Part shown: in pieces, positions 52,677 through 61,768 of the stretch | How the letters are laid out: every line of letters starts with the position of its first letter | Numbering within the stretch: position 1 is the stretch's first letter | From: Jiangella sp. DSM 45060 | GTDB lineage: Bacteria; Actinomycetota; Actinomycetes; Jiangellales; Jiangellaceae | Direction: 5' to 3' | Assembly (NCBI RefSeq): GCF_900105175.1 | Contig: NZ_LT629771.1 | Coordinates: 3,224,001 to 3,288,000, forward strand | DNA length: 64,000 bases | Notes under the pieces: generated by a model | What the model saw: the letters and a program-made list of their open reading frames with translations, nothing else | Databases searched by the model: none | Told to the model about the DNA's origin: nothing | Translations under genes and position numbers: made by a program

Positions 52677-54283
52677 CAGCCCTGTGCCGGCCCGATCTTG
52701 CTCCAGTCCAGCAGCACGACCTCGCCGAGCGCGAAGAACTCCTCGATGCCGGAGAGCTCGGCCCGGATCGCCTCGGTGTAGGAGACCTGCACGAGGATCG
52801 CCGTCGGCAGGTCGTCGGCCACGACGCGCTGTGCCTGGGTGTAGAGCGGGACCCGTTCCTCCCGCGCGTTCGCCGAGTTGGCCGCGAGGAAGAGGTCGTC
52901 CAGCTGCGTGTTGCAGTACCCCGTCGCGTTGCCGAAGACGGCGTTCTGGTCGTTGTCGCAGGTGTAGCGGCGGTACAGGCCGATCGCCGGGTCGGCACCG
53001 GACGCGATGTTGATCGTGTAGGTGTCGAAGTTGTGGTTGGCGAAGACCTCCTCGCGGAACACCTCCGCGTCGTCCTGCACCACGGTCGTCTCGACCCCGA
53101 TCGCCCGCCAGTTGTCGGCGACGACCTCCGCGACCTTCTCACCGCCCGGCTCACTGGCCTCGTACCGATGGACGAGGCTGAACCGGGTGCCGTCCGCCCC
53201 GCGGGGGTAGCCGGCCGCGTCGAGCGCCTCCTCGGCGGCCTCCGGGTCGTACGGGTACTCGGCGGCGTAGTCGATCTCGCCGGTGTTCGCCCAGTGGCCC
53301 TCGGGCAGCGGCGACCGGCCGGGCGGGAAGTAGCCGCCGAACACGCTCTCGGAGATGAAGTCGCGGTCGATCGCCTGGAACAGCGCTTGCCGCACCGCCG
53401 GGTCGGCCAGGATCTCGTTGCGGGTGTTGAACGGGAACATCTTCATCGAGTACGACGCCCGGCCGTTGTCGAGCACGACGTTCTCGTCGTTCTCGAGCTG
53501 GAGGATCGCCTCGTACGGCACGTCGTAGGAGTTGACGTAGTCGATGTCGCCGCTCTTCAGCGCGAGCGCCCGGGCGGTCGCGTCGCCGATGACCGTGAAG
53601 ACGACCTTCGCGAAGCCGGGTGTGTCGCCCCAGTAGTCGTCGTTGCGGGCCAGCGTGATCCGCCCGTTCTCCCAGGACTCGAACTTGAACGGCCCGGTGC
53701 CGACCGGCTCGCGGTTCGCCGGGTTGGTCTCCAGTTCCGTGCCTTCGTAGACGTGCCGCGGCAGGACGGAGAACGACATCGGGTTGAGCATCGCGAGGAA
53801 GGCGCCGGACGGCGAGTTCAGAACCACGTCCACCGTGTGCTCGTCGACGGCCGTCGCGGAGGCCACCATGTCCTTCAGCGCCGCGGTACCGGCGTTGACG
53901 CCCAGGCCGTTCTCGAACGTGAACACGACGTCGTCGGCGGTGAACGGCTCTCCGTCGTGCCAGTTGACGCCCTGCCGCAGGTGGAAGCGGTAGGTCAGGT
54001 CGTCGAGCTGCTCCCACGACTCCGCCAGCTGTGGCTGGACCTCGCGCTCGCGGTCGACGGTGACCAGGGACTCCTCCATCGCCAGGCCGACCAGCCCGAC
54101 CTGGACGTCGCCGAGGAACAGCCGCATGAGGTGCGGCGGCTCGGCGCTCATGCCGACGACGAACGTGTCGTCGGTGTTGCCGCCCTGCCCCCCGGCGCCG
54201 CCGGCGGTGCCACCACAGCCGGCCATGAGCAGAGCGGCGCCGGCGACCAGCGTCACCGCCCATGTCCTGATGGTTCTGACCAC
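52676..54283 (-). CDS. Peptide-binding lipoprotein, SBP family 5 (third Opp system)
   Basis: A 535-residue lipoprotein. GTG 54283 is preferred because AAGGAG lies 5 bases upstream and it gives a clean signal peptide (VVRTIRTWAVTLVAGAALLMAGC); the ATG at 54319 would add a 12-residue tail before it. The family 5 body has LAESWEQLDDLTYRFHLRQGVNWHDGEPFTADDVVF and VRQALFQAIDRDFISESV. Unusually it is encoded downstream of its permease and ATPase genes and upstream of three peptidase genes. It is only distantly related to the other four binding proteins in the window. Confidence 0.93.
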   Translation of the reverse strand: MVRTIRTWAVTLVAGAALLMAGCGGTAGGAGGQGGNTDDTFVVGMSAEPPHLMRLFLGDVQVGLVGLAMEESLVTVDREREVQPQLAESWEQLDDLTYRFHLRQGVNWHDGEPFTADDVVFTFENGLGVNAGTAALKDMVASATAVDEHTVDVVLNSPSGAFLAMLNPMSFSVLPRHVYEGTELETNPANREPVGTGPFKFESWENGRITLARNDDYWGDTPGFAKVVFTVIGDATARALALKSGDIDYVNSYDVPYEAILQLENDENVVLDNGRASYSMKMFPFNTRNEILADPAVRQALFQAIDRDFISESVFGGYFPPGRSPLPEGHWANTGEIDYAAEYPYDPEAAEEALDAAGYPRGADGTRFSLVHRYEASEPGGEKVAEVVADNWRAIGVETTVVQDDAEVFREEVFANHNFDTYTINIASGADPAIGLYRRYTCDNDQNAVFGNATGYCNTQLDDLFLAANSANAREERVPLYTQAQRVVADDLPTAILVQVSYTEAIRAELSGIEEFFALGEVVLLDWSKIGPAQG

Positions 54284-54315
54284 GATCGCTCCTTCGTATC
54301 GGCGGTTCCGGCGCC

Positions 54316-55158
54316 TCACGCCGCGTCCTGCGGCGGCACCAGCTGCGGTGTGGAACCGAGAAGCCTGCGGGTGTACTCGTGCTGGGGCCGGGCGAAGACG
54401 TCGTCGATGTCTCCCTCTTCGACGATGTCGCCGCGGTACATCACCAGCGCGCGCTGCGCGAGGGCCCGCACCACCGACAGGTCATGGGTGATGAAGAGGA
54501 TCCCCATGCGGTGGTGGGCCTGGATCTCGCGGATGAGCTTGATGATCTGGACCCGGACCGAGACGTCGAGGGCCGACGTCGGCTCGTCGGCGACCAGGAA
54601 GGCCGGACGGTGCAGCAGCGCGCGTGCCAGCGCGACACGCTGCTGCTGACCGCCGCTGAGCTCGTGCGGGTACCGGCTCAGGAAGCGGCCGGGCGGAGTC
54701 ACGCCGACCTCCTCGAGGGCGTCCGAGACCGCCGCCTCCACGCCGTCTCGCGGCGCACCGGCGCGCCGGGCGGCGTAGCCGAGGATCGAGCGGATCGTCA
54801 TCTTGGGGTTCAGCGATGCCGCTGGACTCTGGAACACCATCTGGACGGCGCCGTGGAAGCCCGGGCTGATCCCCCGGCGGCCCTCGTACGCCGTCCCGCC
54901 GATGGTCACCGTGCCGTGGTCGGGCACCTGGAGTCCGGCCATGACGCGGCCGAGCGTGCTCTTGCCGCTGCCGCTCTCCCCCACCAGCCCGACGATCTCG
55001 CCGCGGCCGACGGACACGCTGACGCCGTTGACGGCGACCACCTCGCGTCGGCGCCGGCCGCGTGACCGGAAGGTCATGTGGATGTCGGACAGCCGCAGCG
55101 CGTCGCCGCCGGCGTCGTGCGTTCCGGTCGCGGCATCCTGCCGGCTCACCACACTCAT
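54316..55158 (-). CDS. Oligopeptide ABC transporter ATPase (DppF/OppF type)
   Basis: A 280-residue ATPase with GESGSGKSTLGRVM, signature LSGGQQQRVALARAL, VADEPTSALDV and FITHDLSVV. The basic segment RSRGRRRREVVAVNG before the core strand is typical of the F-type partner, which often couples to a second hydrophilic loop. ATG 55158 overlaps the stop of the D-type ATPase gene (ATGA). A 32-base gap separates it from the binding-protein gene. Confidence 0.93.
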   Translation of the reverse strand: MSVVSRQDAATGTHDAGGDALRLSDIHMTFRSRGRRRREVVAVNGVSVSVGRGEIVGLVGESGSGKSTLGRVMAGLQVPDHGTVTIGGTAYEGRRGISPGFHGAVQMVFQSPAASLNPKMTIRSILGYAARRAGAPRDGVEAAVSDALEEVGVTPPGRFLSRYPHELSGGQQQRVALARALLHRPAFLVADEPTSALDVSVRVQIIKLIREIQAHHRMGILFITHDLSVVRALAQRALVMYRGDIVEEGDIDDVFARPQHEYTRRLLGSTPQLVPPQDAA

Positions 55159-56009
55159 GACTCCCTCACCGGCTCGGGGACGGCCGACGTGCCTGCCGGC
55201 GCCGCGGCCGCGACGTCGTAGATCTCGCGCATCGCGGCCATCAGGGACCGCGTGTACTCGTGCCGCGGCCGCCAGAGCACGTCCTCGGTCGGGCCGCTCT
55301 CGACGATCTCGCCGTCGAACATCACGAAGACCCGCTCACAGAACTGGCCGATCGCGGCGAGGTCGTGCGACACCAGCAGGATCCCGACCTGCTCCTGGTC
55401 GGCCAGCGACCGCAGCAGCCGCAGCACCTGGTCCTGGATCGTGACGTCCAACGCCGTGGTGGGTTCGTCGGCGATCACCAGAGCCGGGCGCTTGGCCAGC
55501 GCGCACGCGATGATGATCCGCTGCTTCATGCCGCCGCTGAGCTGGTGCGGGTAGAGCCGGGCGAACTCCTCGGTCGCGGGCAGGCCGACGGCGTCGAGGA
55601 GCTCCGCCACCGTGCGGCCACCGGGACGGATCGCCTCGGCCACCTGGCTGCCGATGCGCATGGTGGGGTTGAGGTGGGCGTTGGGGTCCTGGAAGACGTA
55701 GGACAGCTCCGTGCTCAGCGCCTCCCGGCGGCGGGCCTCCCCGGCGCCGGACAGATCGGAGCCGTTGACGACGATCCGCCCGCTGATCCGGGGCTGCAGG
55801 CCGGGCGCCAGCAGGCCGGCGACGCCACGTGACAGCATCGTCTTGCCCGAACCGGACTCGCCCACGAGCCCGACCACCTCGCCGCGGCCGACGTCGATGG
55901 AGGCGCCCCGGACCGGGTGGATGCGCGTCCCGCCGAACGGGTGGATCGAGACGTCGAGGTCGCTCACCTCGAGTGCGCGCGGATCCTGCTGCTGCGCTGG
56001 CGTGGTCAC
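55155..56009 (-). CDS. Oligopeptide ABC transporter ATPase (DppD/OppD type)
   Basis: A 284-residue ATPase: GESGSGKTMLSRGV, LSGGMKQRIIIACAL, IADEPTTALDV and LVSHDLAAI. It is shorter than usual D-type proteins and lacks the C-terminal cysteine-bearing segment seen in the systems at 8916 and 40061, so this complex may lack the regulatory Fe-S cluster. GTG 56009 overlaps the permease stop as GTGA. Confidence 0.92.
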   Translation of the reverse strand: MTTPAQQQDPRALEVSDLDVSIHPFGGTRIHPVRGASIDVGRGEVVGLVGESGSGKTMLSRGVAGLLAPGLQPRISGRIVVNGSDLSGAGEARRREALSTELSYVFQDPNAHLNPTMRIGSQVAEAIRPGGRTVAELLDAVGLPATEEFARLYPHQLSGGMKQRIIIACALAKRPALVIADEPTTALDVTIQDQVLRLLRSLADQEQVGILLVSHDLAAIGQFCERVFVMFDGEIVESGPTEDVLWRPRHEYTRSLMAAMREIYDVAAAAPAGTSAVPEPVRES

Positions 56010-56878
56010 AGTGCCCTCCGCCCCTGGTTGCCGCGGCGTCCCATGGAGTCTCCGATGAGGTTGAACGACAGCACCATCAGGGCGATGCAGACGCCGGCGG
56101 GCACGCTGAACCACCAGGCGTCGGTGAGGAACGGCTGCGCCCGCCGCAGCACGCCGCCCCAGCTCGACGTCGACGGGTCGCCGAGGCCGAGGAAGCTCAG
56201 ACCGGCCTCGAGCAGCATGCCGCGGCCGATGTCCAGCGCCGCCTGCACGGCGGCCGGCGCGAACGCCACCGGAAAGATCTCCAACGCGATGATGCGCCAC
56301 GCCGGCGTGCTGGAGATCCGGGCCGCGTCGACGAACTCCGCCCGGCGCAGCGCCAGGAACTGGCTGCGGACGATGCGCGCCGACTGCGGCCACAGCGCGA
56401 TGACGACCGCGGCCGCGATCAGCGTCGTGTTGCGCCCGATCACCGCGACGATCACCAGGGCGATCAGCATCGCCGGCATGATCTGGAACATCTCGGCGAT
56501 GCGCATGAGGACGTTGTCGACGGCGCCGCCGACGTAGCCGGCGATGCCGCCGACGATGATGCCCAGCACGAGCGAGCCGAGGCCGGCCGCGAGGCCGATC
56601 AGCAGCGACACCCGCGCGCCGTAGATCAGCTGCGACAGGATGTCCTTGCCGGTGTCGTCGGTGCCGAGCAGGTGGTCGGCCGACGGCGCGTGGAGGATGC
56701 GCTCCGACACCGCGAACGGGTCGTACGGCGCGATGAGCGGGGCGAACAGGGCGACCAGCGCGAACAGCACCACGATGGCGATCGCGGCGATGGTCAGCGG
56801 GCCGCGGCCCAGCCGCAGCCGCTGCAGCCGGGAGGGTTTCGTGGTGGTGGCGGTGGGGTCCACGACGATGTCGCTCAC
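56006..56878 (-). CDS. Oligopeptide ABC transporter permease (DppC/OppC type)
   Basis: A 290-residue permease. HAPSADHLLGTDDTGKDILSQLIYGARVSLLIG replaces the usual LGTDxLGRD by LGTDDTGKD, a tolerated variant of the DppC signature. Six hydrophobic segments are present, with the coupling loop RSQFLALRRAEFVDAARISST and LEAGLSFLGLGDPSTSSWG near the end. GTG 56878 overlaps the DppB gene stop as GTGA. Confidence 0.93.
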   Translation of the reverse strand: MSDIVVDPTATTTKPSRLQRLRLGRGPLTIAAIAIVVLFALVALFAPLIAPYDPFAVSERILHAPSADHLLGTDDTGKDILSQLIYGARVSLLIGLAAGLGSLVLGIIVGGIAGYVGGAVDNVLMRIAEMFQIMPAMLIALVIVAVIGRNTTLIAAAVVIALWPQSARIVRSQFLALRRAEFVDAARISSTPAWRIIALEIFPVAFAPAAVQAALDIGRGMLLEAGLSFLGLGDPSTSSWGGVLRRAQPFLTDAWWFSVPAGVCIALMVLSFNLIGDSMGRRGNQGRRAL

Positions 56879-57834
56879 AGGGCCGTCGCCTCCCGCACCT
56901 TCGGGTCGATGACCCCGTAGACGACGTCGGTCACCACGTTCACGACGAGTGTCACGACGGCGACGATCACCACCACGCCGAGCACCACCGACGTGTCCCG
57001 GCGCTGCACCGAGTCGTAGAGCAGGCTGCCCATGCCGGGCCAGCCGAAGATCTTCTCGACCAGCACCGAGCCGCCGACCATGGTGCCGAACGTGTAGCCC
57101 ATGACGGTCGCGACCGGGAGCAGGGAGTTCCGGACGACGTGCCGGCGGATGATCCGGCCGCGGGCCAGGCCCTTCGACACCGCCGTCAGCACGTAACCGG
57201 AGTTCAGCACCTCGTTCGCGCTGGCCCGGGTCATCCTGATCATCAGGGCCGTCTCGGGCACGGCCAGTACCGCCGCGGGCAGGATCAGGTGCGACACGAG
57301 GTCGCCGAACTGCTGGATCGGCGTGCCGACGAAGCCGATCGTCGTCATGCCGTGCGCCGGCAGCAGGGCCAGGTTGATCGCGAAGACCAGCACCGCCATC
57401 AGCGCGAGCCAGAACGCCGGGATGCTGAAGGCGACCAGCGTGGAGAGGTTGACGGCGTTGTCCACGGCGCGGCGGCGGGTCGTCGCCGCCCACAGGCCCA
57501 GCGGCAGGCCGATCACGATCGAGAGCAGCGTGGCCGCGACCACCAGGATCATCGTGGCGCCCAGGTGGTTCACCACCAGCGGCAGCACCTCCTGGCGGTT
57601 CGCGAACGAGTAGCCGAGATCGCCCTGCAGGGCGTTCAGGACGTAGTTGACGTACTGGACGACCAGCGGCTGGTCGAGCCCGAGCTCCGCCCGTCGCTCG
57701 GCGAGGTACTCCTCCGAGGCGGGGTAGTCGCCGATCGTCGCCGTCACGATGTCCCCCGGCGCGAGCGATACCAGGACGAACGTGAAGCTGATGACACCGA
57801 TCAGCAGCGGGATGACGTATCCAATACGTCGCAT
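56875..57834 (-). CDS. Oligopeptide ABC transporter permease (DppB/OppB type), first gene of third Opp operon
   Basis: A 319-residue permease with the first membrane segment IGYVIPLLIGVISFTFVLVSLAPGD, five further segments, and the FGWPGMGSLLYDSVQRRDTSVVLG signature close to the C-terminus. The ATG at 57834 gives the normal DppB N-terminus (MRRIGYVIPLL), but no clear ribosome-binding site precedes it; GTG 57849 is an alternative. It heads an eight-gene operon (permeases, ATPases, binding protein, GGT-like, DPP4-like, M24-like). A GTARCATG-family site lies about 130 bases upstream, next to the divergent GntR gene. Confidence 0.92.
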   Translation of the reverse strand: MRRIGYVIPLLIGVISFTFVLVSLAPGDIVTATIGDYPASEEYLAERRAELGLDQPLVVQYVNYVLNALQGDLGYSFANRQEVLPLVVNHLGATMILVVAATLLSIVIGLPLGLWAATTRRRAVDNAVNLSTLVAFSIPAFWLALMAVLVFAINLALLPAHGMTTIGFVGTPIQQFGDLVSHLILPAAVLAVPETALMIRMTRASANEVLNSGYVLTAVSKGLARGRIIRRHVVRNSLLPVATVMGYTFGTMVGGSVLVEKIFGWPGMGSLLYDSVQRRDTSVVLGVVVIVAVVTLVVNVVTDVVYGVIDPKVREATAL

Positions 57835-57960
57835 GACACCGAATAGCACGCGCAACGCCCCGATTCGTTCTGTCGGCTGGGGGTGGGCCCGCGGATCTGG
57901 GCACGTCCAGGCCGCCACAGCTTGTTGTCAAGCAAGCGACTCTGGACCCAATCTCTGGCT

Positions 57961-57980
57961 GCATGTAGCATGTAGCATGC
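57961..57980. promoter_or_regulatory. Iterated GCATGTA repeat, putative operator (GTARCATG family)
   Basis: GCATGTA-GCATGTA-GCATGC lies in the 294-base divergent gap between the third Opp operon and the FCD-type GntR gene. Positions 57965-57980 are an exact reverse-complement copy of the 16-base core at 43344-43359. The position suits control of the operon and feedback on the regulator gene. Confidence 0.7.
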
Positions 57981-58128
57981 CGTCTCACACGTCAAGAGCC
58001 TCGCACGGTGTGCCGTCCCGCTTGCCGGTGACGTGCTACCGCCTGTGTGTCGGGTGCTCCGGCATGCGCTATCCCACTAACCTGTCAATTGATCAGGCCC
58101 CGGCCCCTCCCGTCGATCGGAAGAAGAA

Positions 58129-58851
58129 ATGACGAGGCAGTCAGTCCCTCCGCAGGATGAGCCGGCTCTGTCGGGTACCGGCCAGCTCGGCCCGATCGGC
58201 GATCGGCCGTCGCGGACGAAGGAGATCTACGAACAGCTCCGGTTGGCCATCGCCCGCCGCGAGCTCGTGCCCGGCAATCTGTACTCGGTGGCCGAGCTCG
58301 CCGCGACGTTCGGGGTGTCCCGGACGCCGGTGCGCGAGGCGCTGATCGACCTCTCCGCTCGCGGCATCATCCAGTTCGAACGCAACCGCGGCGTCCGGAT
58401 CACCCAGTCCTCCGCACAGGACCTCAAGAACATCTTCGAGCTGCGCCTCATCCTCGAGACCCATGCGGCGAGCGTGGTCGCGTCCCGTCTCGACCCCGCG
58501 ACCGAGAGCGCGCTCACCACCGCGTTGGAGCAGCTGCAACGAGCCACGACGACCCAGGACGACCTCACGTACTGGTCCAGCGACCGCAGCTTCCACCGCG
58601 TGCTGCTCGAGGCCTGCGGCAACGAGCTGCTGAGCTCGATCGTCGACAACCTGCGCGACTCCATCCTGGTCCGCGGCACGACCAGCGCCGGGCGCACGCG
58701 CACACTGCAGGACATCACGAACGACCACGAAGAGATCCTCACCGCCGTGCTGAGCCGGCGGCCGGCCGCGGCCGCCGAGGCCATGCGGGCCCATCTGCAG
58801 CGCACGGCCGACTCCCTGCTGCAGCAGGAACGCGACGGCGACCAGAGCTGA
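58129..58851 (+). CDS. GntR-family regulator, FadR/FCD type
   Basis: A 240-residue protein. Residues about 25-95 form the GntR winged helix (RTKEIYEQLRLAIARRELVPG, then VAELAATFGVSRTPVREALIDLSARGIIQ and the NRGVRIT wing). Residues about 100-235 form an all-helical FCD ligand domain (LKNIFELRLILETHAASVVA, DRSFHRVLLEACGN, DHEEILTAVLSRRP, AMRAHLQRT). The D/H positions in the last blocks are those that often bind a metal and a small carboxylic acid effector. It is the nearest regulator to the GTARCATG sites and the best candidate to bind them (inference). GGAAGAAG precedes the ATG. Confidence 0.92.
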   Translation: MTRQSVPPQDEPALSGTGQLGPIGDRPSRTKEIYEQLRLAIARRELVPGNLYSVAELAATFGVSRTPVREALIDLSARGIIQFERNRGVRITQSSAQDLKNIFELRLILETHAASVVASRLDPATESALTTALEQLQRATTTQDDLTYWSSDRSFHRVLLEACGNELLSSIVDNLRDSILVRGTTSAGRTRTLQDITNDHEEILTAVLSRRPAAAAEAMRAHLQRTADSLLQQERDGDQS

Positions 58852-58865
58852 CCGGCCCCGGTCAG
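58848..58865. terminator. Candidate bidirectional hairpin at convergent gene ends
   Basis: CTGACCGG (58848-58855) and CCGGTCAG (58858-58865) are perfect inverted copies separated by CC. The hairpin spans both stop codons of the convergent GntR and flavoprotein genes. There is no T-run, so the call rests on position and symmetry only. Confidence 0.4.
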
Positions 58866-60160
58866 AGGTGGTGGTGCGCCCGCACCGGTCCCTCGGCGAA
58901 CCGCTCGATCCGGAACGGCTCGAGGTCGACGGACGGCTGCTTCCCCTGCGCGAGCTCGGCGGCCACGACGGCGACACCGGGCCCGATGCCGAACCCGTGA
59001 CTGCTCATGCCGGTGGCGACGACGAGCCCGGCGTACTGCGGCGGTGCGGCGACCACCGGCAGCGCGTCGGGGGTGACGTCGACGGTGCCGGCCCACGCGC
59101 GGGCGATGCGCGACGACTCCCACCGCGGCACCAGCGCGGTGAGGCTGCGGTGGGCGCGCTCGATCTTCCTGCGATTCGGCGGCGGCTCGTCCATCCGCGG
59201 CCAGTCGAAGCGGATCGCGTCGCGGTCGCGCCGCGGCAGCCGCCGCAGGACGTCCTGGACCGCCACCTCGTTGAGGTGCAGCCGGATCATCTTCCGGTTG
59301 CGGGCGAAGTTCGGCAGGAACAGCCGCAGGTTGCCCAGGGTGTCGATGCCGATGTCGTAGTCGCTCCAGGCGGCGCTGCCGAAGATCACCGACCCGTCGG
59401 CGAGCTGGCTGAAGCCGACGGCGGGAACGTGGACGGCGAGCTCCGTCAGCTGCGCCGCCGGTGTCGTCCTGGCGGCCGTCGCGCGGATCCACCGGACCGG
59501 CACCTTCAGGCCGAGCGGTGCCAGCAGCTTGCCCGACCAGGCGCCGGCCGTCACCACGACCCGGCCGGCGGCGCGGCGGCCCGCGGACGTGCGCAGTCCG
59601 GTGACCCGGCCACCGGACGTCGTGATCTCCAGCGCCGTGACACCCTCCTCGATGACCACGCCACGAGCCCGCGCCGCCGCCGCGATGGCCGGCCCGGCGG
59701 CCGTGGGGTCGGCGTGCCCGTCGGCCGGCGTCAGCAGCCCGCCGGCCCACTCCCCCGTGACGTGCGGCAGCAGCTCGCGGACCTCGTCGGGGCCGACCAT
59801 CCGGCTGCCGAAGAGCGTGTCGCCGCCGCTGGCGCGCAGCCAGTCGCGGTACTTGCTCAGGCCGGCCTCATCGGGGGCCAGGTTGATCAGGCCCTTCTTG
59901 ACCAGCGTCAGTGCCGGGCCGATCTCCTCGCCCAGCCGATCCCAGGTGAGCGACGCGTGCTGCACCAGCTCCGCCTCGACCGGGTCGCAGCCCTGCCGGC
60001 GGACGAACCCCCAGTTCCGGCTGGACTGCAGGCCGGCGACGCGGCCCTTGTCGATCAGCCGCACGGAGTGACCCGCGGACGCGAGCTCGTAGGCGGTCGT
60101 GACGCCGACGATGCCGGCGCCGACGACGATGACGTCGGTCCCGCTCACCTGCTCGGCCAC
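58862..60160 (-). CDS. FAD-dependent oxidoreductase of the D-amino-acid oxidase (DAO) family
   Basis: A 432-residue flavoprotein. N-terminal VIVVGAGIVGVTTAYELASAGHSVRLIDKG binds FAD, the middle has the substrate beta-sheet (GGLLTPADGHADPTAAGPAIAAAARARG), and GLVVATGMSSHGFGIGPGVAVVAAELAQG closes the FAD site. DAO-family enzymes oxidise amino acids (D- or N-methyl-) to imines and oxoacids. The family is broad (glycine, sarcosine, D-amino acids), so the substrate is open. GTG 60160 lies 7 bases after the DJ-1/PfpI gene. It is the last gene of an operon with ThDP and 2-hydroxyacid dehydrogenase genes, consistent with oxoacid processing. Confidence 0.87.
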   Translation of the reverse strand: MAEQVSGTDVIVVGAGIVGVTTAYELASAGHSVRLIDKGRVAGLQSSRNWGFVRRQGCDPVEAELVQHASLTWDRLGEEIGPALTLVKKGLINLAPDEAGLSKYRDWLRASGGDTLFGSRMVGPDEVRELLPHVTGEWAGGLLTPADGHADPTAAGPAIAAAARARGVVIEEGVTALEITTSGGRVTGLRTSAGRRAAGRVVVTAGAWSGKLLAPLGLKVPVRWIRATAARTTPAAQLTELAVHVPAVGFSQLADGSVIFGSAAWSDYDIGIDTLGNLRLFLPNFARNRKMIRLHLNEVAVQDVLRRLPRRDRDAIRFDWPRMDEPPPNRRKIERAHRSLTALVPRWESSRIARAWAGTVDVTPDALPVVAAPPQYAGLVVATGMSSHGFGIGPGVAVVAAELAQGKQPSVDLEPFRIERFAEGPVRAHHHL

Positions 60161-60167
60161 GAAGGGC

Positions 60168-60707
60168 TCAGGCCTTCTTCGCGGCGGCCAGCGCCTCGAT
60201 GATCGGCGGCATGAACGCGGGCAGGTCGTCGGGAATGCGCGAGGTGATGACGTTGCCGTCGACCACGACCTCCGCGTCGACGTACTCGCCGCCGGCGCCG
60301 ACGATGTCGTCCTTGATGGAGAAGTACGACGTCACCTTCCGGCCCTTGCACAGCCCGGCCGAGGCGAGCGCCCACGCGCCGTGACAGATCGCGCCGACCG
60401 GCTTGCCGGCCGCGCCGACCTCGCGGATGAAGTCGATCATCTCAGGCTTGCGCCGCATGTAGTCCGGCGAGAAGCCACCCGGCACGACCACGCCGTCGAA
60501 GTCGGCGGCGTTCACCGCGTCGATCGAGACGTCGGCCGTCACGGGGAGGCCGTGCTTGCCCTTGAAGACGTCGGTGCGGCCGCTGCCGATGATCGTCACC
60601 TCGGCGCCGGCCTCGCGCAGCCGGTAGAGCGGGTACCACAGCTCCACGTCCTCGTAGAGGTCCTCGGCCAGGATGGCCACGCGAACACCCTGCAGCTCGT
60701 CGCTCAT
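60168..60707 (-). CDS. DJ-1/PfpI-family (type 1 glutamine amidotransferase-like) protein
   Basis: A 179-residue single-domain protein: VAILAEDLYEDVELWYPLYRLREAG with the conserved glutamate, VVVPGGFSPDYM, and the nucleophile cysteine in AICHGAWALASAG. This is the PfpI/YhbO-like branch, whose members act as chaperone-like hydrolases, glyoxalases or nitrile-linked enzymes. The ATG at 60707 overlaps the stop of the 2-hydroxyacid dehydrogenase gene. A glyoxalase-type or protective function beside aldehyde- and oxoacid-producing enzymes would be sensible, but the family name does not prove it. Confidence 0.88.
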   Translation of the reverse strand: MSDELQGVRVAILAEDLYEDVELWYPLYRLREAGAEVTIIGSGRTDVFKGKHGLPVTADVSIDAVNAADFDGVVVPGGFSPDYMRRKPEMIDFIREVGAAGKPVGAICHGAWALASAGLCKGRKVTSYFSIKDDIVGAGGEYVDAEVVVDGNVITSRIPDDLPAFMPPIIEALAAAKKA

Positions 60708-61768
60708 GACAGTTCCTCTCTGTAGACCGCGGCCCCGACAGGGCCGTTCGGGGACTCTTCCCACAACGCACGGACCGGCCGGTTCACCAGGTCCGGCGGC
60801 TCGTTGCCGGTCAGCGCGGCGACGACCGCGCCGGTCGCGTGCTCGACCATCTGGTCGATGGCTTCTTTGGACAGCCCGCCGATGTGCGGCGTGAGCACCG
60901 TGGATCCCCACAGTGGCAGCAGCGGGCTGGTCCGGGGCGGCTCCTCGGAGAACACGTCGATGGCCGCGCCCCGCAGCCGCCCGGCACGGATCGCGTCCGC
61001 GAGCGCCTGCTCGTCGACGATACCTCCGCGGGAGGTGTTGACCAGGACCGCACCCGGCTTCATCCGGGCGAGCAGCGCGCCGTCGACGAGGTTGCGGGTG
61101 TGCTGCGTGAGGGGCAGGTGCAGCGACAGCACGTCGGCGGAGGTGACGACGTCGAGCATGCGCGCCGCGCGGACTCCGGGCGGCGGCGGAGCGACCGGGT
61201 CGTAGCCGACGATGTCGACGCCGAACCCACGCAGCCGCCGGGCGACGAGCTGCGAGATCGCGCCCATGCCCAGCAGGCCGACGGTCTTGCCGTGCAGGTT
61301 GCGGCCGGCCCACTGCCCGGTCCGCAGCCACCGGCCGTCGCGGACCGCCCGGTCGAGCTCGGGCACCCTGCGCAGCAGCGCGAGGATGAGACCGATCGTG
61401 TGGTCGGCCACCGCCTCCTCGTTGGCGCCGCGGGCGACCGTCACTCCCACACCGTGCTCGGCGGCCGCCTCGAGGTCGATGCTGTCGGTGCCGACGCCGA
61501 CCCTGCTCAGCAGCCGCAGGCCGGGCGTGGCCTCGAACACGGCACGGGTGAACGGGTCGGTGCTGACGATGCCCGCCACACAGCCGTCGAGCAGCTCGAC
61601 GAGTTCGTCCTGGCTGCGGTCGTGCAGCCGCGGCGCCCGCCGCAGCGTCAGGCCGAGGGCCGTGAGCCGCGCCGTCTGAGCCGAGGAGTCGTCCGGATAG
61701 TCCGGCCAGGTCACCAGGACGATCCGGCCGCGTTGCTGCGGCTGCGGACCCGGGACCGTGGCCGTCAT
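60704..61768 (-). CDS. D-2-hydroxyacid dehydrogenase (NAD-dependent, SerA-like)
   Basis: A 354-residue enzyme with the NAD motif VGLLGMGAISQLVARRL and the catalytic arginine, glutamate and histidine in VNTSRGGIVDE, DVFSEEPP and LTPHIGG. It interconverts D-2-hydroxyacids and 2-oxoacids. There is no ACT or other regulatory domain, so it is probably not the serine-biosynthetic enzyme. ATG 61768 overlaps the ThDP enzyme stop as ATGA. A second, different member is encoded at 63454, so the operon holds two such enzymes. Confidence 0.9.
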   Translation of the reverse strand: MTATVPGPQPQQRGRIVLVTWPDYPDDSSAQTARLTALGLTLRRAPRLHDRSQDELVELLDGCVAGIVSTDPFTRAVFEATPGLRLLSRVGVGTDSIDLEAAAEHGVGVTVARGANEEAVADHTIGLILALLRRVPELDRAVRDGRWLRTGQWAGRNLHGKTVGLLGMGAISQLVARRLRGFGVDIVGYDPVAPPPPGVRAARMLDVVTSADVLSLHLPLTQHTRNLVDGALLARMKPGAVLVNTSRGGIVDEQALADAIRAGRLRGAAIDVFSEEPPRTSPLLPLWGSTVLTPHIGGLSKEAIDQMVEHATGAVVAALTGNEPPDLVNRPVRALWEESPNGPVGAAVYREELS

